From Bacteroidota bacterium (GTDB taxonomy: Bacteria > Bacteroidota > Bacteroidia > Bacteroidales > Lentimicrobiaceae): a stretch of 38,958 nucleotides of DNA. Shown one piece after another: positions 7,701 through 14,455 of this stretch. The notes below the pieces were generated by a model. It ran no database searches, was not told where the DNA came from, and saw only the letters and a program-made list of their open reading frames with translations. The first letter of the stretch is position 1. Each line of letters begins with the position of its first letter. Where the stretch lies: positions 1-38,958 of the forward strand of contig WSXU01000033.1 in NCBI GenBank assembly GCA_009773455.1, read 5' to 3'. The position numbers were made by a program, and so were the translations under genes.

Positions 7701-9926
7701 GGCTGAATCCAGAATGATTTCATGATGGGCAAATCCTGTGGTCAGATGCCGGAACAGCAAACGAAATTTCTCCTCACTCTCGCGTAAGGCTTCTTCAACT
7801 TTTTTCCGATCGGTAATATCCCGCCCAATTCCGACAAGGCCGATGATCTCACCTCCCTTTTCACGTAAAGGTATTTTTGAAGAAAGCAACCACCGCTTCT
7901 GATCCAGTTCATCAAAAATAAACTCTTCCCTGTTGAGGATCGGTTTACCGGTTTCAATCACCTGTTTATCGTCTTCAAGAAATTTTGCTGCCAGATCTTC
8001 AGGATAAAAAGCATAATCGTCTTTCCCAAGCACCTCCGCTTCGGATTTCGCGCCCATATACCTTACTTCGGTTTCATTGGCCAGTGTTTTACAGTAATTA
8101 AGGTCCTTACTGTATATAGCATCAGGAATATTGTCAATCAGGGTCCTGAAAAGCAAACGTTCTTTATGGAGCTGTTCCTCTGCAAGCTTTCGCTCGGTTA
8201 TGTCATGCGAAAGCAACAATACTCCCGTAACCTCTCCATCCGGACCTGTGATCTTTGTATTGTTGGTGAGAAACCAGTAGTTACCTGTAGGGAGCGTTAC
8301 AAAATCTTCGTACTGCAGATTCCGGTCACTTCCGACCACTTCCTGAAACCTTTTCGCATAAACAGATGCTGTATGATCACCAAATACTTCTTTCAGCGTT
8401 TTTCCGATCAGGTCTTCAGTTTTGTGCCCCATCTGCTGAACCGCCTTCTGATTGTAAAATAAAATCCTACCATCAGGACTGTATACACCAACCCCGATTC
8501 CCGCGTTTTCGACCAGCAATCTGTACTTTTCCTCACTTTCACGCAGTGCATCTTCAGCCAGTTTCCGCGCTGTTAAGTCGCGTGAAACACCATGGACTTC
8601 AAGGGTACCGTCTCTGGCAATCTGAAATTTCGTGGAAGCTTCAACCCAGATTATGCTGCCGTCTTTACATACCTGCTCAAATTCATCAATATAAGTTTTA
8701 AAAATTCCATCCTGGAATTCCCTGATACGGGAAGGAACTCTTTCAATCAGCTTCTTTGCTGAAAAAGGTTTAAGTGAATCGCTTAATCCCTCTTCCATGA
8801 CTTCGGTAACAGTAAAGCCACGCAGGTGAAAAACAGATGGGCTTATGTAGGTAAATTTATTGTGAGTGATATTGTAAATCCAGATTACATCAGATATGTT
8901 TTCGGTTAAAAAGCGGTGCTTTTCTTCACTTTCCCTCAGCTTCTCTTCTGTCTTCCGCAGTTCGGAAAGATCAATGTCAATACAAAAGAGTTCCTGTGCT
9001 TTCCCGGGTACTTTCACGATTGTATGACTTGAAAACACGGGAACAAGAGAGCCATCACTACGCATCAGCATCATTTCTGAAGCAGGAACCGGCTCCCCGG
9101 ACTCAGCCATTTCAGTAATGGCCTGCCTTACTGAATTTCGCATTTCAGGAGGAATAATCAGGTCAACAAGGTTGCGTCCGATGGCTTCTTCAGCCGTATA
9201 TCCATACAATTTTTCAGAAGCTTTATTCCAATACTGAGTTATCCCATCGGGGCCATATCCCTGAACCGAAACGGAATGTACATCCATCAGCAGGTTCCGG
9301 AACCTGACTTCACTTTCCAACAATTGAGTTTTAGTCTTGTCGAGCTCTTCAATCTTTTTATTCTTCAGATAACCATCATATGCTTTCCCGGAGAGCCCGT
9401 TAACATATTCGTAAAGCATCTTCGCTATTTTTTCAAACTTTTCATAAGGCATTACAGGAACTTCTTCCAGTGCTTTTTTAAACTCTGTTCCATCCACCTC
9501 CAAAGCAGCAGCATACTCAGCCGTCAACCCGCTATCAATGCTTTCGTCACGAACCTGACCTATAAGCCAGTTGGCGATGTGCTTTCCTCCGGCATATATG
9601 CGAACCCCTGACTCCCAAAGTCCGCAACCAGGACAAATGCTGACCGGAGGCTCTCCGGATCCTTTGCTGCAGATCGCAGCTTCTGACTGCCGGCACATTT
9701 CCATCCCCTTTATAGTCGGCCTGATGATATCCCTGCACAAACGGGTAAAGTTGCTCGGCATGGTTAACGGATTTCCCAGGGTATCTGATATTATCGAAGC
9801 AACACCTGTAGCATCCGAGAACATATCCTGCAAGCGCTGAATTTCTTCCTGTTCAAAAAGATCAGAAAACCTGACCTCACCGGAATATTCATCCAATACA
9901 CCTGAGTTTGATGATTCTATTTCCAT
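4743..9926 (-). CDS. Large hybrid histidine kinase: PocR sensor, nine PAS domains, HisKA, HATPase, receiver
   Basis: A 1727-residue signalling protein without membrane segments, so it is probably cytoplasmic. Residues about 10-190 resemble the PocR ligand-binding domain (FSDLFEQEEIQRLQDMFS, then MCRQSEAAIC and CPGCGLWESGVRI). Nine PAS units follow at a pitch of roughly 125 residues (starts near 205, 330, 465, 590, 715, 840, 965, 1090 and 1220), most introduced by an A..ALRESEEK.R.L linker. HisKA (about 1350-1415) has the phospho-acceptor motif HEIRTPMNG. The ATPase (about 1455-1580) has NLVKNAIKF, DSGAGIP and GAGLGLSI. The receiver (about 1600-1725) has VEDDE, LILMDIK and a C-terminal SKPV lysine. 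All catalytic motifs look intact. An upstream in-frame ATG at 9977 would add 17 residues; 9926 is preferred because PocR-like sequence starts soon after it. The gene stands alone with no output-regulator neighbour. The ligand is unknown. Confidence 0.92.
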   Translation of the reverse strand: MEIESSNSGVLDEYSGEVRFSDLFEQEEIQRLQDMFSDATGVASIISDTLGNPLTMPSNFTRLCRDIIRPTIKGMEMCRQSEAAICSKGSGEPPVSICPGCGLWESGVRIYAGGKHIANWLIGQVRDESIDSGLTAEYAAALEVDGTEFKKALEEVPVMPYEKFEKIAKMLYEYVNGLSGKAYDGYLKNKKIEELDKTKTQLLESEVRFRNLLMDVHSVSVQGYGPDGITQYWNKASEKLYGYTAEEAIGRNLVDLIIPPEMRNSVRQAITEMAESGEPVPASEMMLMRSDGSLVPVFSSHTIVKVPGKAQELFCIDIDLSELRKTEEKLRESEEKHRFLTENISDVIWIYNITHNKFTYISPSVFHLRGFTVTEVMEEGLSDSLKPFSAKKLIERVPSRIREFQDGIFKTYIDEFEQVCKDGSIIWVEASTKFQIARDGTLEVHGVSRDLTARKLAEDALRESEEKYRLLVENAGIGVGVYSPDGRILFYNQKAVQQMGHKTEDLIGKTLKEVFGDHTASVYAKRFQEVVGSDRNLQYEDFVTLPTGNYWFLTNNTKITGPDGEVTGVLLLSHDITERKLAEEQLHKERLLFRTLIDNIPDAIYSKDLNYCKTLANETEVRYMGAKSEAEVLGKDDYAFYPEDLAAKFLEDDKQVIETGKPILNREEFIFDELDQKRWLLSSKIPLREKGGEIIGLVGIGRDITDRKKVEEALRESEEKFRLLFRHLTTGFAHHEIILDSAGKPVDYRFLQINPAFEAMTGLKAAEIVGKTALEVMPDTESFWIETYGKVALTGNPVTFEHFSQVLNKHYQVNSYSPGAGLFAVIFLDITERKKAEEALRFSEEKYRLLFENANEAIYVVQDEKIVFANQVCEDVTGVSPVNLLGVSIFEFVDEQDRKEIALHHSNLIEGSIKSHNKTFSVNHRNGEKHWLSVNSVRIEWNGRPATLNMGTDITEKRLMDELLRESEEQFSAIYENVQDVFFQTGLDGIIHKISPSIKHFAQFDKEELIGTPVTDLYANPDERGGLLTALLRSREVRDYELKLRTKTGEIMYVSLNARLILDAEGRPLHVDGALRDITGRKLAEEALQQSYNLLNNLTAMVPGVVYQYRLYPDGHSCFPVSSRGMYDIYEVTPEEVRTDASIVFSRLHPDDRESVVETILNSAKNQTLYHSDFRVILPEKGLRWRHCDARPELLEDGSTLWYGIISDITESKLAEEALVKFQTAIENSNTSILITNGNGIIEYANPFCLEISGFTWEEIKGKGPGILSSGYHDNVFYDELWKTIRAGKTWEGEFYNKKKNGQFFWENAIISPIHNASGEITHFVAIKTDITAAKKIREELINAKDRAEESDRLKSAFLANMSHEIRTPMNGILGFTELLKTPGLTGEEQREYIQIIKKSGDRMLNIINDIIDISKIESGQVTVSINETNVNEVVEYIYNFFRPETDQKGIQFMYSVGLPFTDAVLKTDREKVYAILTNLVKNAIKFTRTGFIEFGYVRKTGMLEFFVRDSGAGIPEEHKSFIFERFRQGSESLSRNYEGAGLGLSISKAYVELLGGDIWVESEPGKGSAFYFTLPHSTENSGSNPVRVVNPAEDMIDNVSGLKTLIVEDDEISDMFLKISVSKISREILHAVSGREALDIATKFPDLDLILMDIKIPGFDGYETTRRIRLFNTNVIIIAQTAHGMADDKEKALKAGCDDYISKPVNQKKLIELINYHIHNRRLKNR

Positions 9927-10038
9927 TATTTGTAGTTTTTGAACAAAACGCTTAATCAGAATTGAAAAAACCCGCAATGTCAGACGGTAAGAGAATGCTT
10001 GAATGCTTTAATAATCAGCTGCGAATCCTGCAACAGAA

Positions 10039-10054
10039 GTTAATCATGATTAAC
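10039..10054. promoter_or_regulatory. 16-bp perfect palindrome, possible operator
   Basis: GTTAATCATGATTAAC is a perfect palindrome just downstream of the candidate -7 box, where a repressor would cover the start of transcription of the kinase gene. The binding protein is unknown, and a chance AT-rich palindrome is possible. Confidence 0.35.
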
Positions 10055-10066
10055 ATGAGATGTAAT

Positions 10067-10074
10067 CAAATTTA
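10067..10074 (-). promoter_or_regulatory. Candidate -7 box (TAAATTTG) for the hybrid kinase
   Basis: On the minus strand this matches the Bacteroidota -7 consensus TAnnTTTG and lies about 140 bases upstream of the chosen start. No clear -33 TTTG is seen at the usual 19-21 base spacing, so it is only a candidate. Confidence 0.4.
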
Positions 10075-10261
10075 AGCATGAAATATGAGAAAACATGGTT
10101 CATTATGAAATAAATATCCGGGAAGCCAGTGCAGAAATTTTCAGGGTTATCAAAAAACCGGATAAACAATGTTTCTTGTTTTAATGTCTGACAACCAAGT
10201 CAAAGTAATTCCGAAGTGGTCAATACCTTTTTTGGTCAAAAGGGTTTAGCCCTGCTGAGAT

Positions 10262-11134
10262 TTACGGGCGTGGAATCTTCAGCAGACAACTGTTCAACGG
10301 ATGGTCTGAAGTAAAATTGATGGTATCGTACCAACTGGCGGCTCCCAGACACTGAAATGCATTCCTGCTGAATAGTATTCTGTCGATGCCGGTTAAATAA
10401 GTTGAATCAGCGTCGGCCAGCCCGGCCTCGCCAAACTCCAGATAATACTCATCCACTGCCCACTGGTAGTTTGAATCACCCATCATAATCACGGGATCGT
10501 TAAGCCTGCTGAGATATAGCTTTGTATTACCAATGGCTTCATTCATTTCGCCCAACCCATTGTCATAATGATATGAAATGGCATTCAGACGGAAGGAACC
10601 ATTGATTTCGAGCAGTGTACAAAGGATGCTTCTTTTCTGCCACTGGTCAACATAAGAAACTTCAGTATTTTCAATTCCTGCAATCCGGTATTTCGAAAGT
10701 ATGGCATTCCCCCATTCCCCGTGAACCGGGTAGATGCCCTCAGGATCATTATACCCATGCGCCCCGAAAGCATAATTCATATTAAGCCGGGTGGCCAGTT
10801 TCTCAATAAAATCCTTGATTACCGCATTGTAACGGTTTCGTGGCACCTCCTGCAACGCAACAATATCAGCATCCACCTGCCTGACCATGGCAGCAATGCG
10901 CTCAACCTGCACCCTGCCGGCTCCGGAAATATTTTTATCCCAGGGGTTTTTTGTAGCAGGAAAGCCAAGCTGAATATTAAAGGTAGCGCATACAAGGATG
11001 GAATCGTTGTATAACGAATCATGGATATTCCTGAAATACGAAGTCCGGTGGTGTTCATAGTCGTGATGTTCCCTGGTGCAGGCAGGCCCAAGTACCATCA
11101 GTAAAATAAAACCGTAAATACAGCACCTCATCAT
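10262..11134 (-). CDS. Endonuclease/exonuclease/phosphatase-fold lipoprotein
   Basis: A 290-residue protein with a lipoprotein signal peptide (FILLMVLGPAC; acylated Cys at residue 19). M2 is an equally possible start. The EEP (DNase I-like) fold is shown by FNIQLG near the N-terminus, ADIVALQEV with the metal-binding Glu, ISYHYDNG, MMGDSNY in place of the usual GDFN, and the C-terminal SDHPL with the catalytic His. EEP proteins hydrolyse phosphodiesters in nucleic acids, phosphoinositides or sphingomyelin, and the substrate here cannot be assigned. The lipobox implies attachment to a membrane on the periplasmic or outer side, which fits a scavenging hydrolase. It is divergent from the pentapeptide gene and has no operon partner. 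Confidence 0.82.
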   Translation of the reverse strand: MMRCCIYGFILLMVLGPACTREHHDYEHHRTSYFRNIHDSLYNDSILVCATFNIQLGFPATKNPWDKNISGAGRVQVERIAAMVRQVDADIVALQEVPRNRYNAVIKDFIEKLATRLNMNYAFGAHGYNDPEGIYPVHGEWGNAILSKYRIAGIENTEVSYVDQWQKRSILCTLLEINGSFRLNAISYHYDNGLGEMNEAIGNTKLYLSRLNDPVIMMGDSNYQWAVDEYYLEFGEAGLADADSTYLTGIDRILFSRNAFQCLGAASWYDTINFTSDHPLNSCLLKIPRP

Positions 11135-11280
11135 AGTTACTCAGGCATGGGTTTGTTTCACAAAGATTAAACTTTTTTGGCTTGCCGGTTTATCCCTGAA
11201 TAAAAATCTGTGTCCAAAGCTCAGATGGTTGTATAAACAAACAAATCATCCCAGGTTTTTATGTATCCGATGAAAGTTTT

Positions 11281-11288
11281 TAATTTTG
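11281..11288 (+). promoter_or_regulatory. Candidate -7 box (TAATTTTG) for the pentapeptide/GyrI unit
   Basis: Matches TAnnTTTG about 97 bases before the chosen start of the pentapeptide gene. A T-rich stretch at 11256-11260 sits near the -33 position. Sequence match only. Confidence 0.4.
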
Positions 11289-11385
11289 AAGTGGAACAGT
11301 ATGGTTAAACCTTTCGGGGAATATCCGGGGAAAAGACCTCACGCATATGCTGTTCCGGCAATCATTATCAAAGATAGTTTCAGCG

Positions 11386-11958
11386 ATGAATCACCCTTTT
11401 TTCCCTGACAAAACATATACCAGGATTGATTTCAAGGAATCCGGTCTGCCAAAAGGCGAATACGAAAACTGCAGTTTCTCGGATTGCGATTTCTATCAGT
11501 CGGATTTAAACGGAATCCTCTTCACCGGATGCACATTTACCGGATGCAACCTCAGCCTTGCTGATCTGACCGGCACTGCTTTCCGCGATGTCAGGTTTAT
11601 TGACTGTAAAATGCTGGGTCTTCGCTTCGAACAATGCAATGGATTTGGCCTGTCGTTCAGTTTCGAAAACTGCCTGCTGAACCACAGTTCGTTCTTTCAG
11701 GCCAAAATCAGAAAGACAGCTTTCAGCAATTCCCAGCTCCGCGAAACTGACTTCACCGAAAGTGATCTGTCAGGAGCGGTATTCGAAAACTGCGATCTGG
11801 CAGATGCCTCCTTCGAAAAAACCAACCTTGAAAAAGCCGATCTCCGCAGTACTGTCAATTATTCGATCGACCCGGAGAATAACAGAATAAAAAAAGCCAG
11901 GTTCTCATTGGACGGGATTCCCGGATTGCTGACCAGATTTGATATTGTTATAGAATAA
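11386..11958 (+). CDS. Pentapeptide-repeat protein (possible gyrase-interacting, Qnr/McbG-like shape)
   Basis: 190 residues from the chosen start at 11386 (MNHPFFPDKTY). An in-frame ATG at 11347 would add 13 residues that do not look like part of the fold. Residues about 20-165 are pentapeptide repeats of the A(D/N)LxF type: CSFSDCDFYQSDLNG, CNLSLADLTGTAF, TDFTESDLSGAVFENCDLAD, TNLEKADLRS. They form a right-handed beta-helix. The end (KKARFSLDGIPGLLTRFDIVI) resembles the C-terminal cap seen in Qnr/McbG-type proteins, which mimic DNA and protect gyrase. The next gene, only 4 bases downstream, is GyrI-like, a second family tied to gyrase and its toxins. The fold is firm. A gyrase role is inferred from length, the end motif and the neighbour; most pentapeptide proteins have no known function. 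Confidence 0.85.
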   Translation: MNHPFFPDKTYTRIDFKESGLPKGEYENCSFSDCDFYQSDLNGILFTGCTFTGCNLSLADLTGTAFRDVRFIDCKMLGLRFEQCNGFGLSFSFENCLLNHSSFFQAKIRKTAFSNSQLRETDFTESDLSGAVFENCDLADASFEKTNLEKADLRSTVNYSIDPENNRIKKARFSLDGIPGLLTRFDIVIE

Positions 11959-11962
11959 ACTT

Positions 11963-12469
11963 ATGGGTCCATTCCTCCGTTTTGAAGAAGCTCCGGCAAG
12001 GGAACTCGTTGGTCTAAGGATGAGCATGTCCTTTGCAGGGAACCTTACACCCTTGCTTTGGCGCAGTTTTATGCCGAGGCGTAAGGAAATAGTCAACAAC
12101 CTGAACAGTGACCTCATTTCCATGCAGGACTATGGCAAGGCAATGGATTTCAGGAATTTTGATGTTCATGCCCGTTTCGACAAATGGGCGGTTGCTGAGG
12201 TTGCTGATTTTACCGTGGTACCTGAAGGGATGGAATCCTATGTGCTGCCAGCCGGACTCTATGCCGTTTTTTTTCACAAGGGGGCGGCAAGCACAGGAGA
12301 AGCGACGTTCAGGTATATTTTCGAAACCTGGATGCCTTCTTCAGGGTATGTTCCTGACAACAGACCACATTTTGAAGTATTGGGGGCAAAGTACAGGAAC
12401 AATGACCCTGATTCGGAGGAAGAGATATGGATCCCAGTGAAGCCGGTAAACCTGCATGGCGGCTGGTAA
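11963..12469 (+). CDS. GyrI-like small-molecule-binding domain protein
   Basis: A stand-alone protein of 168 residues. It has the SOUL/GyrI-like architecture: an N-terminal strand with AREL-VGLRMSM, a central VLPAGLYAVFFHKG strand-turn, ETWMPSSGYVPDNRPHFEV, and the C-terminal EEIWIPVKP that marks the GyrI/AraC-effector-binding family. E. coli SbmC (GyrI) binds gyrase and protects it from microcin B17 and some other inhibitors, while other members bind drugs or are fused to AraC regulators. No DNA-binding domain is present here. The start ATG lies 4 bases after the stop of the pentapeptide gene, so the two are almost certainly one transcript. A gyrase or xenobiotic protection role is inferred. 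Confidence 0.82.
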   Translation: MGPFLRFEEAPARELVGLRMSMSFAGNLTPLLWRSFMPRRKEIVNNLNSDLISMQDYGKAMDFRNFDVHARFDKWAVAEVADFTVVPEGMESYVLPAGLYAVFFHKGAASTGEATFRYIFETWMPSSGYVPDNRPHFEVLGAKYRNNDPDSEEEIWIPVKPVNLHGGW

Positions 12470-12630
12470 TGGAACAAATAGAATGAAATCTGCCTTAAAA
12501 ACCTGACAAAATAATTGAATGCGCCCTGGATTTTTCTGATAAGAACCAGCTAATTATCCTGTGTCAAGTTTTGGGATACTTTAAAACCACGGGAACAGAT
12601 CACTCCTTACCCACCTCGGGCTGGCAGGGC

Positions 12631-12716
12631 TCCTTACTCCTTACTCCTTACTCCTTACTCCTTACTCCTTACTCCTTACTCCTTACTCCTTACTCCTTAC
12701 TCCTTACTCCTTACTC
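12631..12716. repeat. Tandem heptanucleotide array, about 12.3 copies of TCCTTAC
   Basis: Bases 12631-12716 are an uninterrupted perfect repeat of a 7-bp unit (TCCTTAC on the plus strand, GTAAGGA on the minus), with imperfect units on both sides (12601-12610 and 12717-12730). It sits directly after the stop codon of the plug gene, so it would lie in that gene's 3' untranslated RNA. Arrays of this type vary in copy number through slippage. Confidence 0.95.
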
Positions 12717-12729
12717 ACTTCTCACTTCT

Positions 12730-14106
12730 TCAGTTCCCCACCACTTCCGCCGCTACCAAACGGTCATACCTCGATCCGGGTTCGCGGTGATACACCAGCA
12801 CGGTATAGCTGTTTTTCGCTTCAAAACGGTTGCCTTCGATCAGGGCTGTTTCGGCTTTGGTGGCTCCGTCGGGGAGGTAAGCATACAGGTAATTGTAGTA
12901 GCCCTGTTTCAGATACAGTCGTGCCTGGTAACCCTGCCGGGCAAAATTGTACTCCATCCGGCCCGGACCCGAGGCAGAAGCCGGGCTGTTGCCCGGGGCA
13001 GCAAACTGCCATTCGGTGAGTGCCCCCATGATGTATATGCCACCACCGGTTACCGGGGTTGCATAGGGCAGGAAGAAATCTACCCACACATATTCCGATT
13101 CAATGGTGGCGTCGTTGGCATCTTCGGTTTTGATCAGCCGCTGGCCGTTGATGTCGCCATAAGTAATATATGGTGTGGTTGCCCTGTTTTTATCCGGCTG
13201 CAGCTCAACATGAAATCCATCGGTCCTGTTGTCGAAACTGCGCACCCGTTCCGACTGGTACCGAAGGCTTTTGATGTCAAAATACCTGAACTCGTTTCCG
13301 GCTTCAAACGTATTGGTACCATCGGTATATCGGTAATCCAGTTCTTCGCCTCGAAGCATCATTGGTTGCAGGCCCCACAGAGCGTTGTCCCAACGGGAAT
13401 TCTGCTGCACCACAACCTTCAGGTCGCGGTATGGTTCGCTTATTTTATAGCTGCCTGTGTAAACCGAAAACTGCACCTCCTGGTGGGTGAAACGCAGGTC
13501 GACAGGGGTTGCGGCCTTAACTACCCCCTTTACGGTTACCCGGGGTTCAACCACCATAAACCGCCGGGTCAGAATGGGGTTTTCCGGCTGGCCATCGGGA
13601 TAAACTTTCAGTATGTAGTTCCCCGAAAGGGTAAAGTTCAGGTTTTCGTTCGGGACAACAAGGCTGTAATTGGTGAAGCGTTGTAAGGTATTGTATGAGA
13701 AACGGTAGTCGCGCACATAGTCATCGGTAAATCCGTCTATATATTCGTTTTGCCACAGGTCAGTAGGATTCCATTCCGCATCGCAGTGCAGCACCGTATA
13801 TTGCCAGACTGAATAATCACCCTCAAGGTCATCAAAAGAAAGGACAAGCCTTTCATCGGTACCATAGGTAATAACCGGTGGTGTCAGTTCCCAACCCTCA
13901 CGGTGAAAAATCACTGATGTGATGGATTCTTTATAACTGCAGTCGGTGTAACGAAGAAATGCGGGATCAAAATTATTGTCCTTCCTGTCTTTGGTTTTTG
14001 CCTTTTTTTCAGGGATTGAAGTCTGACCTGAAACTACCTTCTGATCTTTCTGAGCCTGCACCATCAGGGCACTGAAGAGAAATATAAAGAAAATAAAAAA
14101 CTTCAT
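12730..14106 (-). CDS. Type IX secretion system plug protein (DUF5103 family)
   Basis: 458 residues. The start at 14106 is chosen because a clean signal peptide begins there (MKFFIFFIFLFSALMVQA|Q); an in-frame ATG at 14133 adds nine polar residues. Family marks are ITSVIFHREGWELTPPVITYG, LVLSFDDLEGDYSVWQYTV, HCDAEWNPTDLWQNEYIDGF, a PNE motif and SGNYILKVYPDG. This is the Bacteroidota family formerly DUF5103, whose Flavobacterium member was seen plugging the periplasmic side of the SprA translocon when PorV is absent. Its length fits the family. It fits with porT and porV elsewhere in the window. The gene appears monocistronic, with its own -7 box upstream and a 7-bp repeat array directly downstream. 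Confidence 0.9.
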   Translation of the reverse strand: MKFFIFFIFLFSALMVQAQKDQKVVSGQTSIPEKKAKTKDRKDNNFDPAFLRYTDCSYKESITSVIFHREGWELTPPVITYGTDERLVLSFDDLEGDYSVWQYTVLHCDAEWNPTDLWQNEYIDGFTDDYVRDYRFSYNTLQRFTNYSLVVPNENLNFTLSGNYILKVYPDGQPENPILTRRFMVVEPRVTVKGVVKAATPVDLRFTHQEVQFSVYTGSYKISEPYRDLKVVVQQNSRWDNALWGLQPMMLRGEELDYRYTDGTNTFEAGNEFRYFDIKSLRYQSERVRSFDNRTDGFHVELQPDKNRATTPYITYGDINGQRLIKTEDANDATIESEYVWVDFFLPYATPVTGGGIYIMGALTEWQFAAPGNSPASASGPGRMEYNFARQGYQARLYLKQGYYNYLYAYLPDGATKAETALIEGNRFEAKNSYTVLVYHREPGSRYDRLVAAEVVGN

Positions 14107-14159
14107 TGTTAATCGGTGAACAATAGATCCCATGTGCTTGTTATTGGCTTGACTTTAAA

Positions 14160-14167
14160 CAAAGTTA
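14160..14167 (-). promoter_or_regulatory. Candidate -7 box (TAACTTTG) for the plug gene
   Basis: On the minus strand this fits TAnnTTTG and would start transcription about 45-50 bases before the chosen ATG at 14106. No clear -33 box is present. Confidence 0.45.
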
Positions 14168-14343
14168 ACAATTGAATGCTTTCATTCATGACGAAAAATT
14201 TTTTATCTGAAAAATCCCTCTCCCGGCCTTCTGTTTTAAAGCTTTTTGTGATTAGGGAAGGATAACAGACAAATGATTGATCTGATTTCAAAATCAGGTA
14301 AAAGTTTATACTAAAACTAACTCTGAAAAACCTAATTAATTGT

Positions 14344-14351
14344 TACTTTTG
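14344..14351 (+). promoter_or_regulatory. Candidate -7 box (TACTTTTG) for the nqr operon
   Basis: Fits TAnnTTTG, with TCTG about 18 bases upstream as an imperfect -33 element. It gives a leader of roughly 100 bases before nqrA. The same TACTTTTG box precedes apbE, which may reflect matched expression of enzyme and flavin transferase. Confidence 0.5.
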
Positions 14352-14455
14352 CCAGCGTTTTTTGCAGTAACTGCCTGTCATTATTTGTACATGCATAAAA
14401 AGACATAGGTCAATTCTTACTGTTTGATTCATTATTACTCTGAAATTACAGGAAT

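Larger units (their letters stand above)
9927..10261. other. 335-bp intergenic region upstream of the hybrid kinase
   Basis: No convincing gene lies here. It holds a candidate -7 box and a 16-bp palindrome for the kinase gene (listed separately). Near 10239-10255 there is a weak AGGG/CCCT dyad beyond the end of the neighbouring lipoprotein gene, without a clear T-tract. Confidence 0.5.
14107..14455. other. 349-bp divergent promoter region between the plug gene and nqrA
   Basis: No gene is seen. It holds a -7 box for each direction (listed separately) and is AT-rich in the middle, as expected for a divergent regulatory region. Confidence 0.6.

Noticed and set aside
12631-12716. Possible CRISPR array
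   Set aside because: The unit is 7 bp with no spacers and no cas genes nearby, so it is a simple tandem repeat.
12571-13686. Plus-strand open frame of 371 codons spanning the 7-bp array
   Set aside because: It is mostly antisense to the plug gene, starts with repeat-encoded SLLLTPY units and shows no domain; the minus-strand gene has full family support.
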